From the NCBI GenBank assembly GCA_965232455.1, contig OZ246981.1, positions 5,332,001 through 5,396,000 of the forward strand: a DNA stretch of 64,000 nt, in the 5' to 3' direction. Shown in pieces: positions 14,862 through 23,915 of this stretch. The notes beneath the pieces are model-generated. The model was not told where the DNA came from. It searched no databases and saw only the letters and a list, made by a program, of their open reading frames with translations. This DNA is from JBFGFX01 sp965232455 (GTDB lineage Bacteria > Pseudomonadota > Gammaproteobacteria > Steroidobacterales > Woeseiaceae). How positions within the stretch are numbered: position 1 is the stretch's first letter; each line of letters starts with the position of its first letter. The translations under genes and the position numbers were made by a program.

Positions 14862-17455
14862 AGAACGCCCTTAGCTCTCTGGCCGTCAACCGCCCGCGCA
14901 CGGTCTATGCGGTAACGGTGTTGCTGACGCTGTTCTTTGCCGCACTGCTGCCGCGCATTTACATCGACACCGACCCGGAGAATATGCTGCCGGCCGATCA
15001 ATCCGATCGCGTGTTTCACAACCTCGTCAAGGAACGCTTTGCACTACGCGACGCCATCGTTGTCGGCATCGTCAACGAGGACGACCCCAACGGAATATAC
15101 AATGCCGAATCCCTTGCCGCGTTACACGCGCTCAGTAACGGCATCCTGGAAATCGACGGAGTGATTCCCCCGGACGTAATGTCCCTGGCCGTCGCCGACA
15201 ACATCACCCAGGGAGAATCCGGCGAACTCCGATTTGCCTGGATGATGAAAGAACCGCCGGCGACGGACGCCACGGCAGGGAAAATCCGGTCGCAGGTGAT
15301 GCGGCTACCGCTGCTGCTGAATACGCTGGTCTCCGGTGACGACCGCGCCGCCGCGATTTACGTGCCCATCGAACGCAAGGATCTGAGTTACCCGATTTCG
15401 TTGCAGATCCAGGCCCTCGCGGACACGCTCGGCGGTGGCGACGCCTACCACATCACGGGGCTGCCCGTCGCCGAAGACACCTTCGGCGTCGAGATGTTCA
15501 AGCAGATGGCCGTATCGGCGCCGCTGGCCGGGCTCATGATCTTCCTGCTGATGTGGTTCTTCTTCAGAAGCCCGCGGCTCGTGTTTGCGCCGATGATTGT
15601 CGCAGTCGTTACCGTTGTCATCACGATGGGCTTACTGATCGGCCTGGGCTTCACGGTTCATATCATGAGTTCGATGATCCCCATCTTCTTGATGCCGATT
15701 GCGGTCGTCGACTCGGTGCACATCCTGTCCGAGTTCGCGGACCGCTACGATTCCGAAAAGGACGTGAAGGAAAGCGTCAAGCACGTAGTGGACCATCTCT
15801 ACAAGCCGATGCTGTTCACGTCGTTGACGACCGGTATCGGTTTCGCGTCGTTGATTCTGACTCCCATCCCTCCGGTGCAGATTTTCGGTGCGTTTGTCGC
15901 GTTCGGTGTGGTACTGGCATTCCTCGTCACAATCGTCTTCATCCCCGCTTATGTCGTTCGCATGTCCCCGAAAAGTCTCGCGAAACTGGGGCGACTGAAG
16001 GCGGGCAGCGAAGCTGATTCACCGCTTGCGCGTGCACTTCGTTCGACAGGGCGGTTCGCATTCTCGCGCGGCGGCCTGATTTCGGGGGCGGTCCTTGTTG
16101 TCCTGGCGGTCAGCGTCGCCGGTGTTCTGCAGATTCAGATCAACGACAATCCGGTACGTTGGTTCAAGGAAGCGCATCGCATACGGGTCGCCGATGAGGT
16201 GCTCAACCGGCACTTTGCGGGTACCTATGACGCGTTTCTCGTACTCGACTACGAAGCGGACGGAGCGCTTGCGACCTTCAAGAGTCGTGCTCTGGGCCTG
16301 CTGGAAGACGCCGAGCGAGCCGGGGCGCAGATCGCCGGTCTGAGACCGCTGATTGCTCGGGAGGTCGCGGACTACGGCAGCTATTTTGACGTGTTCATTG
16401 CCGCCGTTGACGATCTTTTGTTCGAGACGGAGCAGGGCGTCGACTCACTCGAAGCATTGATGGCGCTGACCGAAACCGCACAAAGCGAAAGCAGGTACTT
16501 CCAAAACCCCGCCGCGCTGGGCGTCATCGAGAACCTGCAACGAGCGCTGATGGACACCGGGGATGTCGGCAAGACGAATGCTTTGCCGGACGTCGTGAAA
16601 GTGGTGAACCGGGAGCTTTTCGGAGGGGACGAGCGCGACTACAGGATACCGGACACCGCGCCCGCGGTCGCACAGACCTTGCTGCAGTTCCAGTCCTCTC
16701 ATCGCCCCCAGGATCTCTGGCACATGGTGACGCCCGATTTTCGCTCGACCGCCATCTGGCTACAGCTCGGGAGCGGGGACAACCAGGACATGACGCGGGT
16801 CATCGAGGCAATGGACGATCACCTTGCCGCGAATCCGCTCCCGGACGGGGTCACCGCGAACTGGGCCGGCAAGACTTACATCAACGTCGTATGGCAGGAC
16901 GACATGGTGGCGGGAATGCTGAAGAGCCTTCTCGGTGCATTTGTGATCGTGTTCGTCATGATGGCGGTGCTGTTTCGCTCACCGTCGTTCGGGCTGCTCG
17001 CAATGGTGCCGTTGACGGTTACGATTCTCGCCGTCTACGGCCTGATCGGCTGGATCGGCAAAGACTACGATATGCCGATTGCGGTGCTGTCGTCGCTGAC
17101 CCTGGGTCTGTCGGTCGACTTCGCCATTCATTTCATTCAGCGCATGCGCGCGCTGGTCGAAGAAACCGGCTCGTTTACGGATGCCTCGCGACGGATTTTC
17201 GAGGAGCCGGCCCGCGCAATTGCCCGGAACGCAATTGTCATCGCGTTCGGGTTTACGCCTCTGTTCCTTGCCGCGCTGGTGCCGTACATCACCGTGGGTG
17301 CGTTCATGGCTTCGATCATGGCGGTATCCGGGCTGGCGACACTGCTCTTGCTCCCGGCGCTAATGAGCCTGGGCGCAAAGTGGTTTTTCGGAGCCAAGGA
17401 GAAAAGGGTCGTGACGCCGGACACACGCGCGGAAGCGGCGGGGGTATCGCCGTGA
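14858..17455 (+). CDS. MMPL/RND-family transporter (sterol-sensing-domain-like exporter)
   Basis: An 865-residue inner-membrane protein with two-fold RND architecture. There is one N-terminal helix, a large periplasmic loop, a helix cluster at about 210-370, a second helix, a second loop and a final helix cluster after about 680. Membrane segments such as LMIFLLMWFFFRSPRLVF and LGLSVDFAIHFIQRM fit the MMPL/HpnN/YdfJ-type branch rather than AcrB-type pumps. Members export lipids or hydrophobic molecules. The next genes encode a LolA-like periplasmic protein and an outer-membrane barrel, so the three could form a path from inner to outer membrane. Substrate is unknown. The start is fixed by an ATGA overlap with the 40-aa ORF. 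Confidence 0.9.
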   Translation: MKNALSSLAVNRPRTVYAVTVLLTLFFAALLPRIYIDTDPENMLPADQSDRVFHNLVKERFALRDAIVVGIVNEDDPNGIYNAESLAALHALSNGILEIDGVIPPDVMSLAVADNITQGESGELRFAWMMKEPPATDATAGKIRSQVMRLPLLLNTLVSGDDRAAAIYVPIERKDLSYPISLQIQALADTLGGGDAYHITGLPVAEDTFGVEMFKQMAVSAPLAGLMIFLLMWFFFRSPRLVFAPMIVAVVTVVITMGLLIGLGFTVHIMSSMIPIFLMPIAVVDSVHILSEFADRYDSEKDVKESVKHVVDHLYKPMLFTSLTTGIGFASLILTPIPPVQIFGAFVAFGVVLAFLVTIVFIPAYVVRMSPKSLAKLGRLKAGSEADSPLARALRSTGRFAFSRGGLISGAVLVVLAVSVAGVLQIQINDNPVRWFKEAHRIRVADEVLNRHFAGTYDAFLVLDYEADGALATFKSRALGLLEDAERAGAQIAGLRPLIAREVADYGSYFDVFIAAVDDLLFETEQGVDSLEALMALTETAQSESRYFQNPAALGVIENLQRALMDTGDVGKTNALPDVVKVVNRELFGGDERDYRIPDTAPAVAQTLLQFQSSHRPQDLWHMVTPDFRSTAIWLQLGSGDNQDMTRVIEAMDDHLAANPLPDGVTANWAGKTYINVVWQDDMVAGMLKSLLGAFVIVFVMMAVLFRSPSFGLLAMVPLTVTILAVYGLIGWIGKDYDMPIAVLSSLTLGLSVDFAIHFIQRMRALVEETGSFTDASRRIFEEPARAIARNAIVIAFGFTPLFLAALVPYITVGAFMASIMAVSGLATLLLLPALMSLGAKWFFGAKEKRVVTPDTRAEAAGVSP

Positions 17456-17475
17456 GCGGCGCGAGGAGTGTTTTA

Positions 17476-18288
17476 GTGAGAAACAAGATGCTGAAGATTG
17501 CATGGTCCGCGGTCGGGATGAGCCTGGCGTTTGCGGCCCATTCGGAAACCCTGACGGACGCCGACGAGATCGTTGCGCGCGCCAACCTGGCGGCCTACTA
17601 CGCGGGCGCCGATGGCCGATCGGAAGTCCGCATGATCATCCGGGATGCGCAGGGCCGGGAGCAGCGCCGGCAGTTCACCGTGCTTCGCCGGGACGTCGAG
17701 GATGGCGGCGACCAGGACTTCCTCGTCGTTTTCAGCCAGCCGTCGGACGTGCGTGGCACCGTTTATCTGGTGAAAAAACACGTCGGCGCGGACGACGATC
17801 GTTGGCTCTACCTGCCGGGGCTGGATCTCGTCAAACGTATCTCCGCCGGAGACAGGCGCACGAGCTTTGTAGGCGCTCACTATTATTACGAGGACGTCTC
17901 CGGACGCAGTCCGGAAGAGGACAGCCATGAATTGACGGACACCACCGACGAGTATTACGTGCTCCTGCACCGGCCAAAAGACGCCTCCAGCGTCGAGTTC
18001 TCCAGTTACGTCACCTGGATCGATCGCACGACCCATCTGCCGATGAAAATCGAGTACACGAACGCTTCCGGCCGCGTCTATCGGCGAGTGGAAGTCATTG
18101 AAGTAAAGGAGGTTGGAGGACATCCAACGGTAACGAGGAGCCGCGTCCATGACCTCGACGGTAAGGGGCAAACCGACATGGAATTTCGCTTCATTGCCTA
18201 CGATCTCGGCATACCCCGGGACGTATTCGCCGAACGATCGCTCCGGCGCCCGCCGCGAGAATGGCTGAAACGGCCCAGCAGGGAATGA
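17476..18288 (+). CDS. Outer membrane lipoprotein-sorting protein, LolA-like
   Basis: A 270-residue exported protein with a signal peptide and a LolA/LolB-like half-barrel domain. Family landmarks are DADEIVARANLAAYYAG, FLVVFSQPSDVRGTVYLVKKH, WLYLPGLDLVKRISAGDRRTSFVGAHYYYED and MEFRFIAYDLGIPRDVF. Such proteins accompany MMPL/RND pumps and may carry a lipid across the periplasm. The GTG at 17476 has a GAGGAG site 7 nt upstream, better placed than the ATG at 17488. It begins 20 bp after the pump stop, and its own stop overlaps the next start. Confidence 0.85.
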   Translation: MRNKMLKIAWSAVGMSLAFAAHSETLTDADEIVARANLAAYYAGADGRSEVRMIIRDAQGREQRRQFTVLRRDVEDGGDQDFLVVFSQPSDVRGTVYLVKKHVGADDDRWLYLPGLDLVKRISAGDRRTSFVGAHYYYEDVSGRSPEEDSHELTDTTDEYYVLLHRPKDASSVEFSSYVTWIDRTTHLPMKIEYTNASGRVYRRVEVIEVKEVGGHPTVTRSRVHDLDGKGQTDMEFRFIAYDLGIPRDVFAERSLRRPPREWLKRPSRE

Positions 18289-19574
18289 TGCGAGCGCTTG
18301 TCCTAACGTTGGCCGTCGCCGCATTGTCGACCTCGGCCCACGCCCAGGAAGAGGATTGGGATGATTGGGGCGAGGACGAATGGGCGGAAGAAGGCGGAGG
18401 CCTGACCTGGACCGGGTTTGCGGAGGGTGCTTTCGGTGGTCGCTGGGATGAGGATCCGGCCGTCGGTCGCTCGCAAACCCTGGGCGAAATCCGCCTGCGC
18501 TTGGAGACCGAGTGGAACCGCGACCGCATCACCGTCGGCTTCAAGGGCGAGGCGTGGTACGACCAGTATCTGGAGGAGTTCGACGGCAACCTCCGCGACC
18601 TGACGCTCTCGTTTTCACCGACGGCCAATTCCGATGCGAAGCTGGGACGGCAAGTTCTGACCTGGGGTACCGGCGACCTGCTGTTTCTGAACGATCTGTT
18701 TCCCAAAGACTGGGTGAGCTTTTTCGCCGGACGTGACGATGAATATCTGAAGGCGCCGTCCAATACGGTGCGCATGACCTGGTACAACGATGCCTTCAAC
18801 GTCGATCTGGCCTGGACGCCGGTGTTCGAGCCGGACGAGTTTTTGACGGGAGAACGCTTTTCCTTTTTCTTCCCGCTGTCGGGCCGCCGTGTTGCTCCGG
18901 TTCCTCCGTTGTCTGCTCTGGAACCCGACAAGAAAATCGATAACGGCGAACTCGCGGCCCGGATGTTCAAGACCGTCAACGGGACCGAGTATGCGCTGTA
19001 CCTGTATCGCGGTTTTTTCAGCCAGCCGACGGCATTTACACCGGCTCTACAGGCAACGTTTGCGCCGCTGAGCGCGCTCGGCGCAAGCGTCAGGCGTCCT
19101 TTTGGCCCCGGTCTGTTTAATGCCGAGGTCGTCTATTACGCGTCCAGGGACGACCGGTCCGGTGACGATCCGCTGGTTGCCAACGATCAGATTCGCGTGC
19201 TGCTGGGCTACGAACAGGAGGCGCTGACGAATTTCACGGTGGCGTTTCAATACTATCTGGAATGGACGCAGGACCATGACGAGTTGCTCGGCAACTCATT
19301 GGCGCCCGAGTTCGAGCCGGACGAATACCGCCATGTATTCACCAACCGGCTCACCTATCGCTTGAACCAGGAAAAACTCACGCTGTCGCTGTTCACGTTC
19401 TTTTCGCCGAGCGACGACGACCACTACGTCCGGCCGGTCGTCAACTACCGTTTCAGCGACCGCTGGTCGTTTGCCGTTGGAGCCAACATCTTCGGCGGCG
19501 AAGAACCCCACACGTTTTTCGATCAGTTTGCCGACAACAGCAACGTGTACCTCCGTATCCGATCTCACTTTTAA
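18285..19574 (+). CDS. Outer-membrane beta-barrel protein of the pump cluster (DUF1302-like)
   Basis: A 429-residue protein with a signal peptide (cleavage likely after AHA), then a very acidic Trp-rich segment (EEDWDDWGEDEWAEE). About 380 residues of alternating beta strands follow, ending in Phe (YLRIRSHF), as in outer-membrane barrels. It resembles the DUF1302/porin-like partners of RND-LolA clusters. Its ATG overlaps the preceding TGA, indicating coupled translation. It is likely the outer-membrane exit or receptor of the pathway; this is inferred from context. The acidic Trp-rich N-terminus could bind the LolA-like partner or a cation. Confidence 0.8.
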   Translation: MMRALVLTLAVAALSTSAHAQEEDWDDWGEDEWAEEGGGLTWTGFAEGAFGGRWDEDPAVGRSQTLGEIRLRLETEWNRDRITVGFKGEAWYDQYLEEFDGNLRDLTLSFSPTANSDAKLGRQVLTWGTGDLLFLNDLFPKDWVSFFAGRDDEYLKAPSNTVRMTWYNDAFNVDLAWTPVFEPDEFLTGERFSFFFPLSGRRVAPVPPLSALEPDKKIDNGELAARMFKTVNGTEYALYLYRGFFSQPTAFTPALQATFAPLSALGASVRRPFGPGLFNAEVVYYASRDDRSGDDPLVANDQIRVLLGYEQEALTNFTVAFQYYLEWTQDHDELLGNSLAPEFEPDEYRHVFTNRLTYRLNQEKLTLSLFTFFSPSDDDHYVRPVVNYRFSDRWSFAVGANIFGGEEPHTFFDQFADNSNVYLRIRSHF

Positions 19575-19591
19575 TCAAAGGAGTCTTATCA

Positions 19592-19810
19592 ATGTCACTT
19601 GAACGTTCCACAATGGCATTCGCCGGTTTTATGGTTTTGTTGTCGCTCGCGCTGACTTATTTCGTGCACCCGTACTTCGTCTGGCTTACGGCATTCGTGG
19701 GCGCTAATTTATTCCAGAGCGCGTTTACCGGCTTCTGCCCCGCCGCGATGCTGATGCACAAAATGGGCGTCAAGAGCGAGAGAGAACAACTCTTGTCATC
19801 CGGCACCTGA
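19592..19810 (+). CDS. YgaP-like DUF2892 inner-membrane protein
   Basis: A 72-residue protein with two predicted membrane helices (FAGFMVLLSLALTYFVH; FVWLTAFVGANLFQSAF) and the family's GFCPAAMLMHKMGVK motif. This is the membrane part of YgaP without its rhodanese domain. It follows an AAAGGAG site, 17 bp after the barrel gene. Its presence in a run controlled by a YgaV/BigR-like regulator links the cluster to sulfide or persulfide stress. The Cys in GFCP is conserved in the family. Confidence 0.85.
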   Translation: MSLERSTMAFAGFMVLLSLALTYFVHPYFVWLTAFVGANLFQSAFTGFCPAAMLMHKMGVKSEREQLLSSGT

Positions 19811-19993
19811 AGCCGCTCCCGCGTCCGGCCGCGCGCTGACGCCGTTGGCGCCGGGCGGCCGGGCCGCGATCAGGGGAGTCGTTTTGTGACCTGGAACGAT
19901 CATCCTCCGGTAAGCTACGGTTAGGCTAGGGCCCGTTGCCTCGAATTCGGGGTAACGGGCCTGGTAGTTCGACGCTCAACGGTAGCGCTGCTT

Positions 19994-20596
19994 ATGTTCG
20001 GGAGTTCACTGTTACGGGTTCTCTCAGGATCGCCGGTCCGTCGCTTGGCTCAATGGCGCGAGGACTTGGCGTTCTACTGGTTCACCTGGGACAAGGGGAA
20101 TGTCGGCTTTGCCTTGATGCTGGCGGGCTTCTTTGCGGCGATTGCGGGCATAGTTTACTTCGCGTACTCGAATCACGTGAGCGTCATGGCCGAAAGGCAG
20201 CGGCAAATGGATTTGGGCTGTCTCGCTCGAAACATATACCACGAGGCGCGGGGCGAGCCGGCTGCCGGACAGCGCGCCGTCGCGGAGGTCACGTTAAACC
20301 GTGTCGGCTCACCGGATTTTCCGGACACGGTGTGTACCGTCGTCTACGAGAAACGCTGGGACCGCCGAAGAAAACGCTACGTCGGCGCATTCTCCTGGAC
20401 GGAGATCGATTCGATACCAAGACCCAAAGGAATCGCGTGGCGGCAGGCGCAGCTTGCTGCCCGCGACGTTTATGACCGCGAGACGCAGCCCGTCGTTCGG
20501 GGCGCGTTGTTCTATCACGCGAACTACGTCGAGCCGCGATGGGCGAAAACGAAGACGCAGGTAACGACCATCGGCAGGCACATCTTTTACGAGTGA
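19994..20596 (+). CDS. Cell wall hydrolase, SleB family
   Basis: A 200-residue protein with one membrane helix near residues 38-58 (FALMLAGFFAAIAGIVYFAY) and a C-terminal SleB/CwlJ hydrolase domain. The catalytic signature is CLARNIYHEARGEPAAGQRA, with the active-site Glu in HEARGE. The domain ends ALFYHANYVEP...RHIFYE. SleB acts as a lytic enzyme on spore peptidoglycan in Bacillus. Gram-negative members are membrane-anchored periplasmic peptidoglycan hydrolases. Its long cytoplasmic N-terminal stretch before the helix is typical of proteobacterial members. It is probably a separate transcript. Confidence 0.88.
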   Translation: MFGSSLLRVLSGSPVRRLAQWREDLAFYWFTWDKGNVGFALMLAGFFAAIAGIVYFAYSNHVSVMAERQRQMDLGCLARNIYHEARGEPAAGQRAVAEVTLNRVGSPDFPDTVCTVVYEKRWDRRRKRYVGAFSWTEIDSIPRPKGIAWRQAQLAARDVYDRETQPVVRGALFYHANYVEPRWAKTKTQVTTIGRHIFYE

Positions 20597-20675
20597 CAGC
20601 CTGGCGGCCTGACTATCTCCGGCCTTCCAAACGACCCTGCCGGGTGTCGTGGTCGCCGGTATTGTCGGTCGCTGC

Positions 20676-23228
20676 TCAATTGGTTTCGCCGTCCTCCACC
20701 AGTCTGCCGCGGTATTCCGCCGCTTGATCCGCTCGGCCCCAAGCCTCGTAGAGCCTGACCAATCCGGTAACCGTTTTTTGCGTTCGTTCGTGCGAACTTC
20801 CCATGACCAACTCCAGGCCCGCAAGAGCCGCCAGCAGATGCTCTTCGGCTTGCGCGTACCGCCCGAGCGTCGTCAGCGTTATCCCGTAGTCGCCTCGCGC
20901 ATTCGACACTCGCCAGTGATCGCTTCCGAGCGCGTCCGCGTAAATCCGGATAGCTCGCTCGAACAACGGAACGGCCTCCTCGGCATTGCCGGCGCCATCC
21001 AAGGCTCTGGCGAGGTTCGAGAGGCTACCCGCGATATCGGGATGCGTATCTCCCAGAACCTCGAGGCGTAAAGCAAGCGCCTCGCGTAACCTCGTTTCCG
21101 CTGTGCGATAGTCTCCGTCGCGCAGATGCACGACGCCGATATTATTGATCAACGTCGCCACGTCCGGGTGCTTGTCGCCCAGCAGCTTCCGCTGCAATTC
21201 GAGGGTTTCGAGAAACAGCGGTTTTGCGGCTTCGTAGTCGCCCTGATAGACCATCACGCTCGCGAGGTTGTTGAGCGCGGACGCCACCTCCGGATGTTCC
21301 TCTCCGCGAAGCCTGCGTTGCATCGACAGCGCATCCCGGGCATACGACTCGGCCTCCGGGAGTCGGCCCTGCGCCGTCAACAGAAACGCGAGATTCGTCA
21401 GGTCGGACGCAACGGACACGTGTTCGTCGCCGTATAGCCGTCGGCTGATATCCAGGGCCCGCAGGTGCAAACGTTCGGACTCCTCGAATTTGCCCATGCG
21501 CCCGAGCAACAAGGCCAGATTGTTCAGGCTAATCGATACACTGGCGTGCTCTTCTCCCATCACCTTCGTGCGGACGTTGAGCGCCTCTCTAAGCAAGGGC
21601 TCGGCGGCGTCGTAATCGCCGGCGCTTTCCAACAGGTAGCCGAGCGCGTCCAGGCTGGACGCGACGTCGGGGTGTTCGTCGCCAAACGCTTCACGTCTCA
21701 TGGACAGCGAGTCGTTGAGCAGAGGTTCCGCCTCTTCATAGAGGCCCAGTTTTACGTAGATCTCGCCGATCGTGTACATCAGGCTCGCCTGTACCTCCGG
21801 CTGATCTCTGAGTTCTTCCGCAACCCGCTGCGCTCCCCGGTCGAGGAGTTCTCTCGCTGTGATCGTGTTTCCGCGCGCCTCACCGGGATCCGAGACCTCA
21901 AAAAGGCCTATCAAAAAGCGGTCAACCTGTTCGAGCGTCGCCGCCTGACGACTGGCCCGGTTGCGTTCCTGCGTCAGTTGATACGTATAGAAAGCCACCA
22001 GGACGACGATGACCGTAAACGAAAGCACCGTTGCCGAAACCCCGGCCGCATGCCGGCGAACGAACTTGCCGACACGGTAGAGAGCACTGGGTTCACGCGC
22101 CAGCACGGGGTTGTGCTGAAGATAGCGCTGTATGTCCTCGGCCAGCATCTGGGCTGCCTGATAACGCCGTGCAGGGCTTTTCTCCAGGGCCTTGCCGGTT
22201 ATCCAGCCGAGCTCGCCGCGCAGTTTCTTTATCAGGGGTTCGACGTTTGTCGAGCGAAGCTGGGCGATGGGCACGGCTTGATCGCGGTGCAGTTTTCGCA
22301 ACCGCGTGCCCGGGCGGACTGGTTCCGCATTCCGAATTGCGAACTGCATCTCGGCATGTGTGCACGTGGCGGTATCGAACTCCAGCGGCTGCAGGCCGGT
22401 CAGCAATTCGTACAGCACGGCGCCGAGCGAGTACACGTCCGAACGCGTATCGATGTCGAGAGGCGACATCTCGGCCTGCTCCGGGCTCATGTATTGCGGG
22501 GTGCCGATTAGAAACCCGTGGCGGGTATGCAGCGTCATTTCGGTGAGCCGTTGGTCGGTTGCCTTGGCGACGCCGAAGTCGATGACTTTCGGGACCGGCT
22601 GACCTCCCTCCTCGGACACCAGGATGTTCGACGGCTTGATATCGCGATGAACGACACCCTTCTGGTGCGCGTGTTGTACCGCCAGACAAACGTCGATGAA
22701 GAGTTCCAGCCGGCGATCAATACTGAGGCGCATCTTGTCGCAGTAGTCCGTGATGGCAATGCCCTTCACATACTCCATGACGAAGTATGGGCGTCCTTCC
22801 TCGGTGGCCGCCGCATTCAATATCCGTGCGATGTTCGGGTGGTTCATGAGCGCGAGCGCCTGGCGCTCGGACTTGAATCGGGCGATCACCTCCTTGGTGT
22901 CCATGCCCAGCTTTATGATCTTCAACGCCACGCGGCGGCGCACGGGCTCGGTTTGTTCCGCCAGATACACGACCCCCATTCCGCCTTCACCGACGCGTTC
23001 GAGAATACGGAAATTGTCGATCGTCAGCGGATCTTCGAGTCTCTTGGGCGCGGGTGGCGAAACCAGGTTGCTCGCGGAATTCTCCGCGCGCGCATGCGCG
23101 GCCAGCAAGCGGCGTAGACGGTCCTCCAGAGCGGCGTCGCCGCGGCAGGCGTCAAGCACATAGTCCACCCTCCGGTTGGGCTCCAGCTCAATTGCCGCCT
23201 CGAAGATTTCGCGCTCACGGTCGAGCAT
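20676..23228 (-). CDS. Serine/threonine protein kinase with C-terminal TPR repeats
   Basis: An 850-residue Hanks-type kinase. A helical N-terminus (1-60) is followed by the kinase domain at about 72-375 (glycine loop GEGGMGVVYLA, Lys103, HRD 194-196, DFG 217-219, IGTPQYMSPEQ). A membrane helix lies at about 396-416, then eight or more 42-residue TPR units of the kinesin-light-chain type (GDEHPDVA...LEEAEPLL). All catalytic residues are present. This architecture is typical of kinases paired with ECF sigma factors in gammaproteobacteria and planctomycetes. Here the nearest sigma gene is 5 kb away; a similar kinase at 51252 sits right beside one. It is last in a minus-strand run that includes the glutamine genes. 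Confidence 0.93.
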   Translation of the reverse strand: MLDREREIFEAAIELEPNRRVDYVLDACRGDAALEDRLRRLLAAHARAENSASNLVSPPAPKRLEDPLTIDNFRILERVGEGGMGVVYLAEQTEPVRRRVALKIIKLGMDTKEVIARFKSERQALALMNHPNIARILNAAATEEGRPYFVMEYVKGIAITDYCDKMRLSIDRRLELFIDVCLAVQHAHQKGVVHRDIKPSNILVSEEGGQPVPKVIDFGVAKATDQRLTEMTLHTRHGFLIGTPQYMSPEQAEMSPLDIDTRSDVYSLGAVLYELLTGLQPLEFDTATCTHAEMQFAIRNAEPVRPGTRLRKLHRDQAVPIAQLRSTNVEPLIKKLRGELGWITGKALEKSPARRYQAAQMLAEDIQRYLQHNPVLAREPSALYRVGKFVRRHAAGVSATVLSFTVIVVLVAFYTYQLTQERNRASRQAATLEQVDRFLIGLFEVSDPGEARGNTITARELLDRGAQRVAEELRDQPEVQASLMYTIGEIYVKLGLYEEAEPLLNDSLSMRREAFGDEHPDVASSLDALGYLLESAGDYDAAEPLLREALNVRTKVMGEEHASVSISLNNLALLLGRMGKFEESERLHLRALDISRRLYGDEHVSVASDLTNLAFLLTAQGRLPEAESYARDALSMQRRLRGEEHPEVASALNNLASVMVYQGDYEAAKPLFLETLELQRKLLGDKHPDVATLINNIGVVHLRDGDYRTAETRLREALALRLEVLGDTHPDIAGSLSNLARALDGAGNAEEAVPLFERAIRIYADALGSDHWRVSNARGDYGITLTTLGRYAQAEEHLLAALAGLELVMGSSHERTQKTVTGLVRLYEAWGRADQAAEYRGRLVEDGETN

Positions 23229-23357
23229 CACGCCGCCGCCTTTCGCACAAATTGGCAAAACAGTCCCCCCGAATTTACGCCCAACACCGTGTATGTGGCA
23301 AGCGTTGGGACAACGTGCAAGCCGCGCCGAGGTGGTTCGGCGGCGGCATCCTGTTTC

Positions 23358-23885
23358 TCAAGAAGCCTTACCGTTGGCGCGCGAGTTCGGTCGGCCGCGC
23401 GATCCGCCCTCATGCGGAAGCTGCGGCGCCGTGCCTGGAAACGGTTTTAGATCCGGAGCGACCCAGCTGTTTCGGGCGGACCAGGAATTGACGCGCTTCG
23501 GCGTGTAATATTCCAGGTGCAGGCGGTCGCGGTTGCCGAATTTCCGGATAAACCCGTTGACGCGGGTCAACACCCGGCAGCTGGGATAGTTGTCGAGAAA
23601 ACGCCGTGCCACCGCCAACCAGAAAAGCGTCAAAGTCTCGTGATATTGGCTGCATTCCGTCATTCGGATTCCCTGCAGGCGGCAGTATCGACGGAGACCC
23701 ATTATCATCCGGTCCGCGGCGTCCGATTCCCCGAAGTTGATCATGTACCAGGCCGTGACCGCGAGATGCGAACGATGATTCCATTCGCTTGCAGGCAGCC
23801 TGCCGCTCTCGAAACGGTCCACAAGTCTTACCAGCGCGCTGATGTCGTGAAACGGCGCCGTGTTGTTCACGTTCCGGGACGGCAT
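23358..23885 (-). CDS. Conserved hypothetical protein
   Basis: A 175-residue soluble, mostly helical protein with patterns ASEWNHRSHLAVTAWYMIN and SQYHETLTLFWLAVARRFL. I have seen similar His-rich HRSHLAV/YHETLT patterns in uncharacterised proteobacterial proteins but know no function. The two conserved His-containing segments could bind metal. The C-terminal 35 residues are basic and low-complexity. The start ATG follows GGAG with 7-nt spacing. It begins 30 bp after the glutaminase stop and probably belongs to the same transcript. Confidence 0.65.
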   Translation of the reverse strand: MPSRNVNNTAPFHDISALVRLVDRFESGRLPASEWNHRSHLAVTAWYMINFGESDAADRMIMGLRRYCRLQGIRMTECSQYHETLTLFWLAVARRFLDNYPSCRVLTRVNGFIRKFGNRDRLHLEYYTPKRVNSWSARNSWVAPDLKPFPGTAPQLPHEGGSRGRPNSRANGKAS

Positions 23886-23915
23886 CACAACTCTCCAGGG
23901 AAGGGTAAGTCGGCG

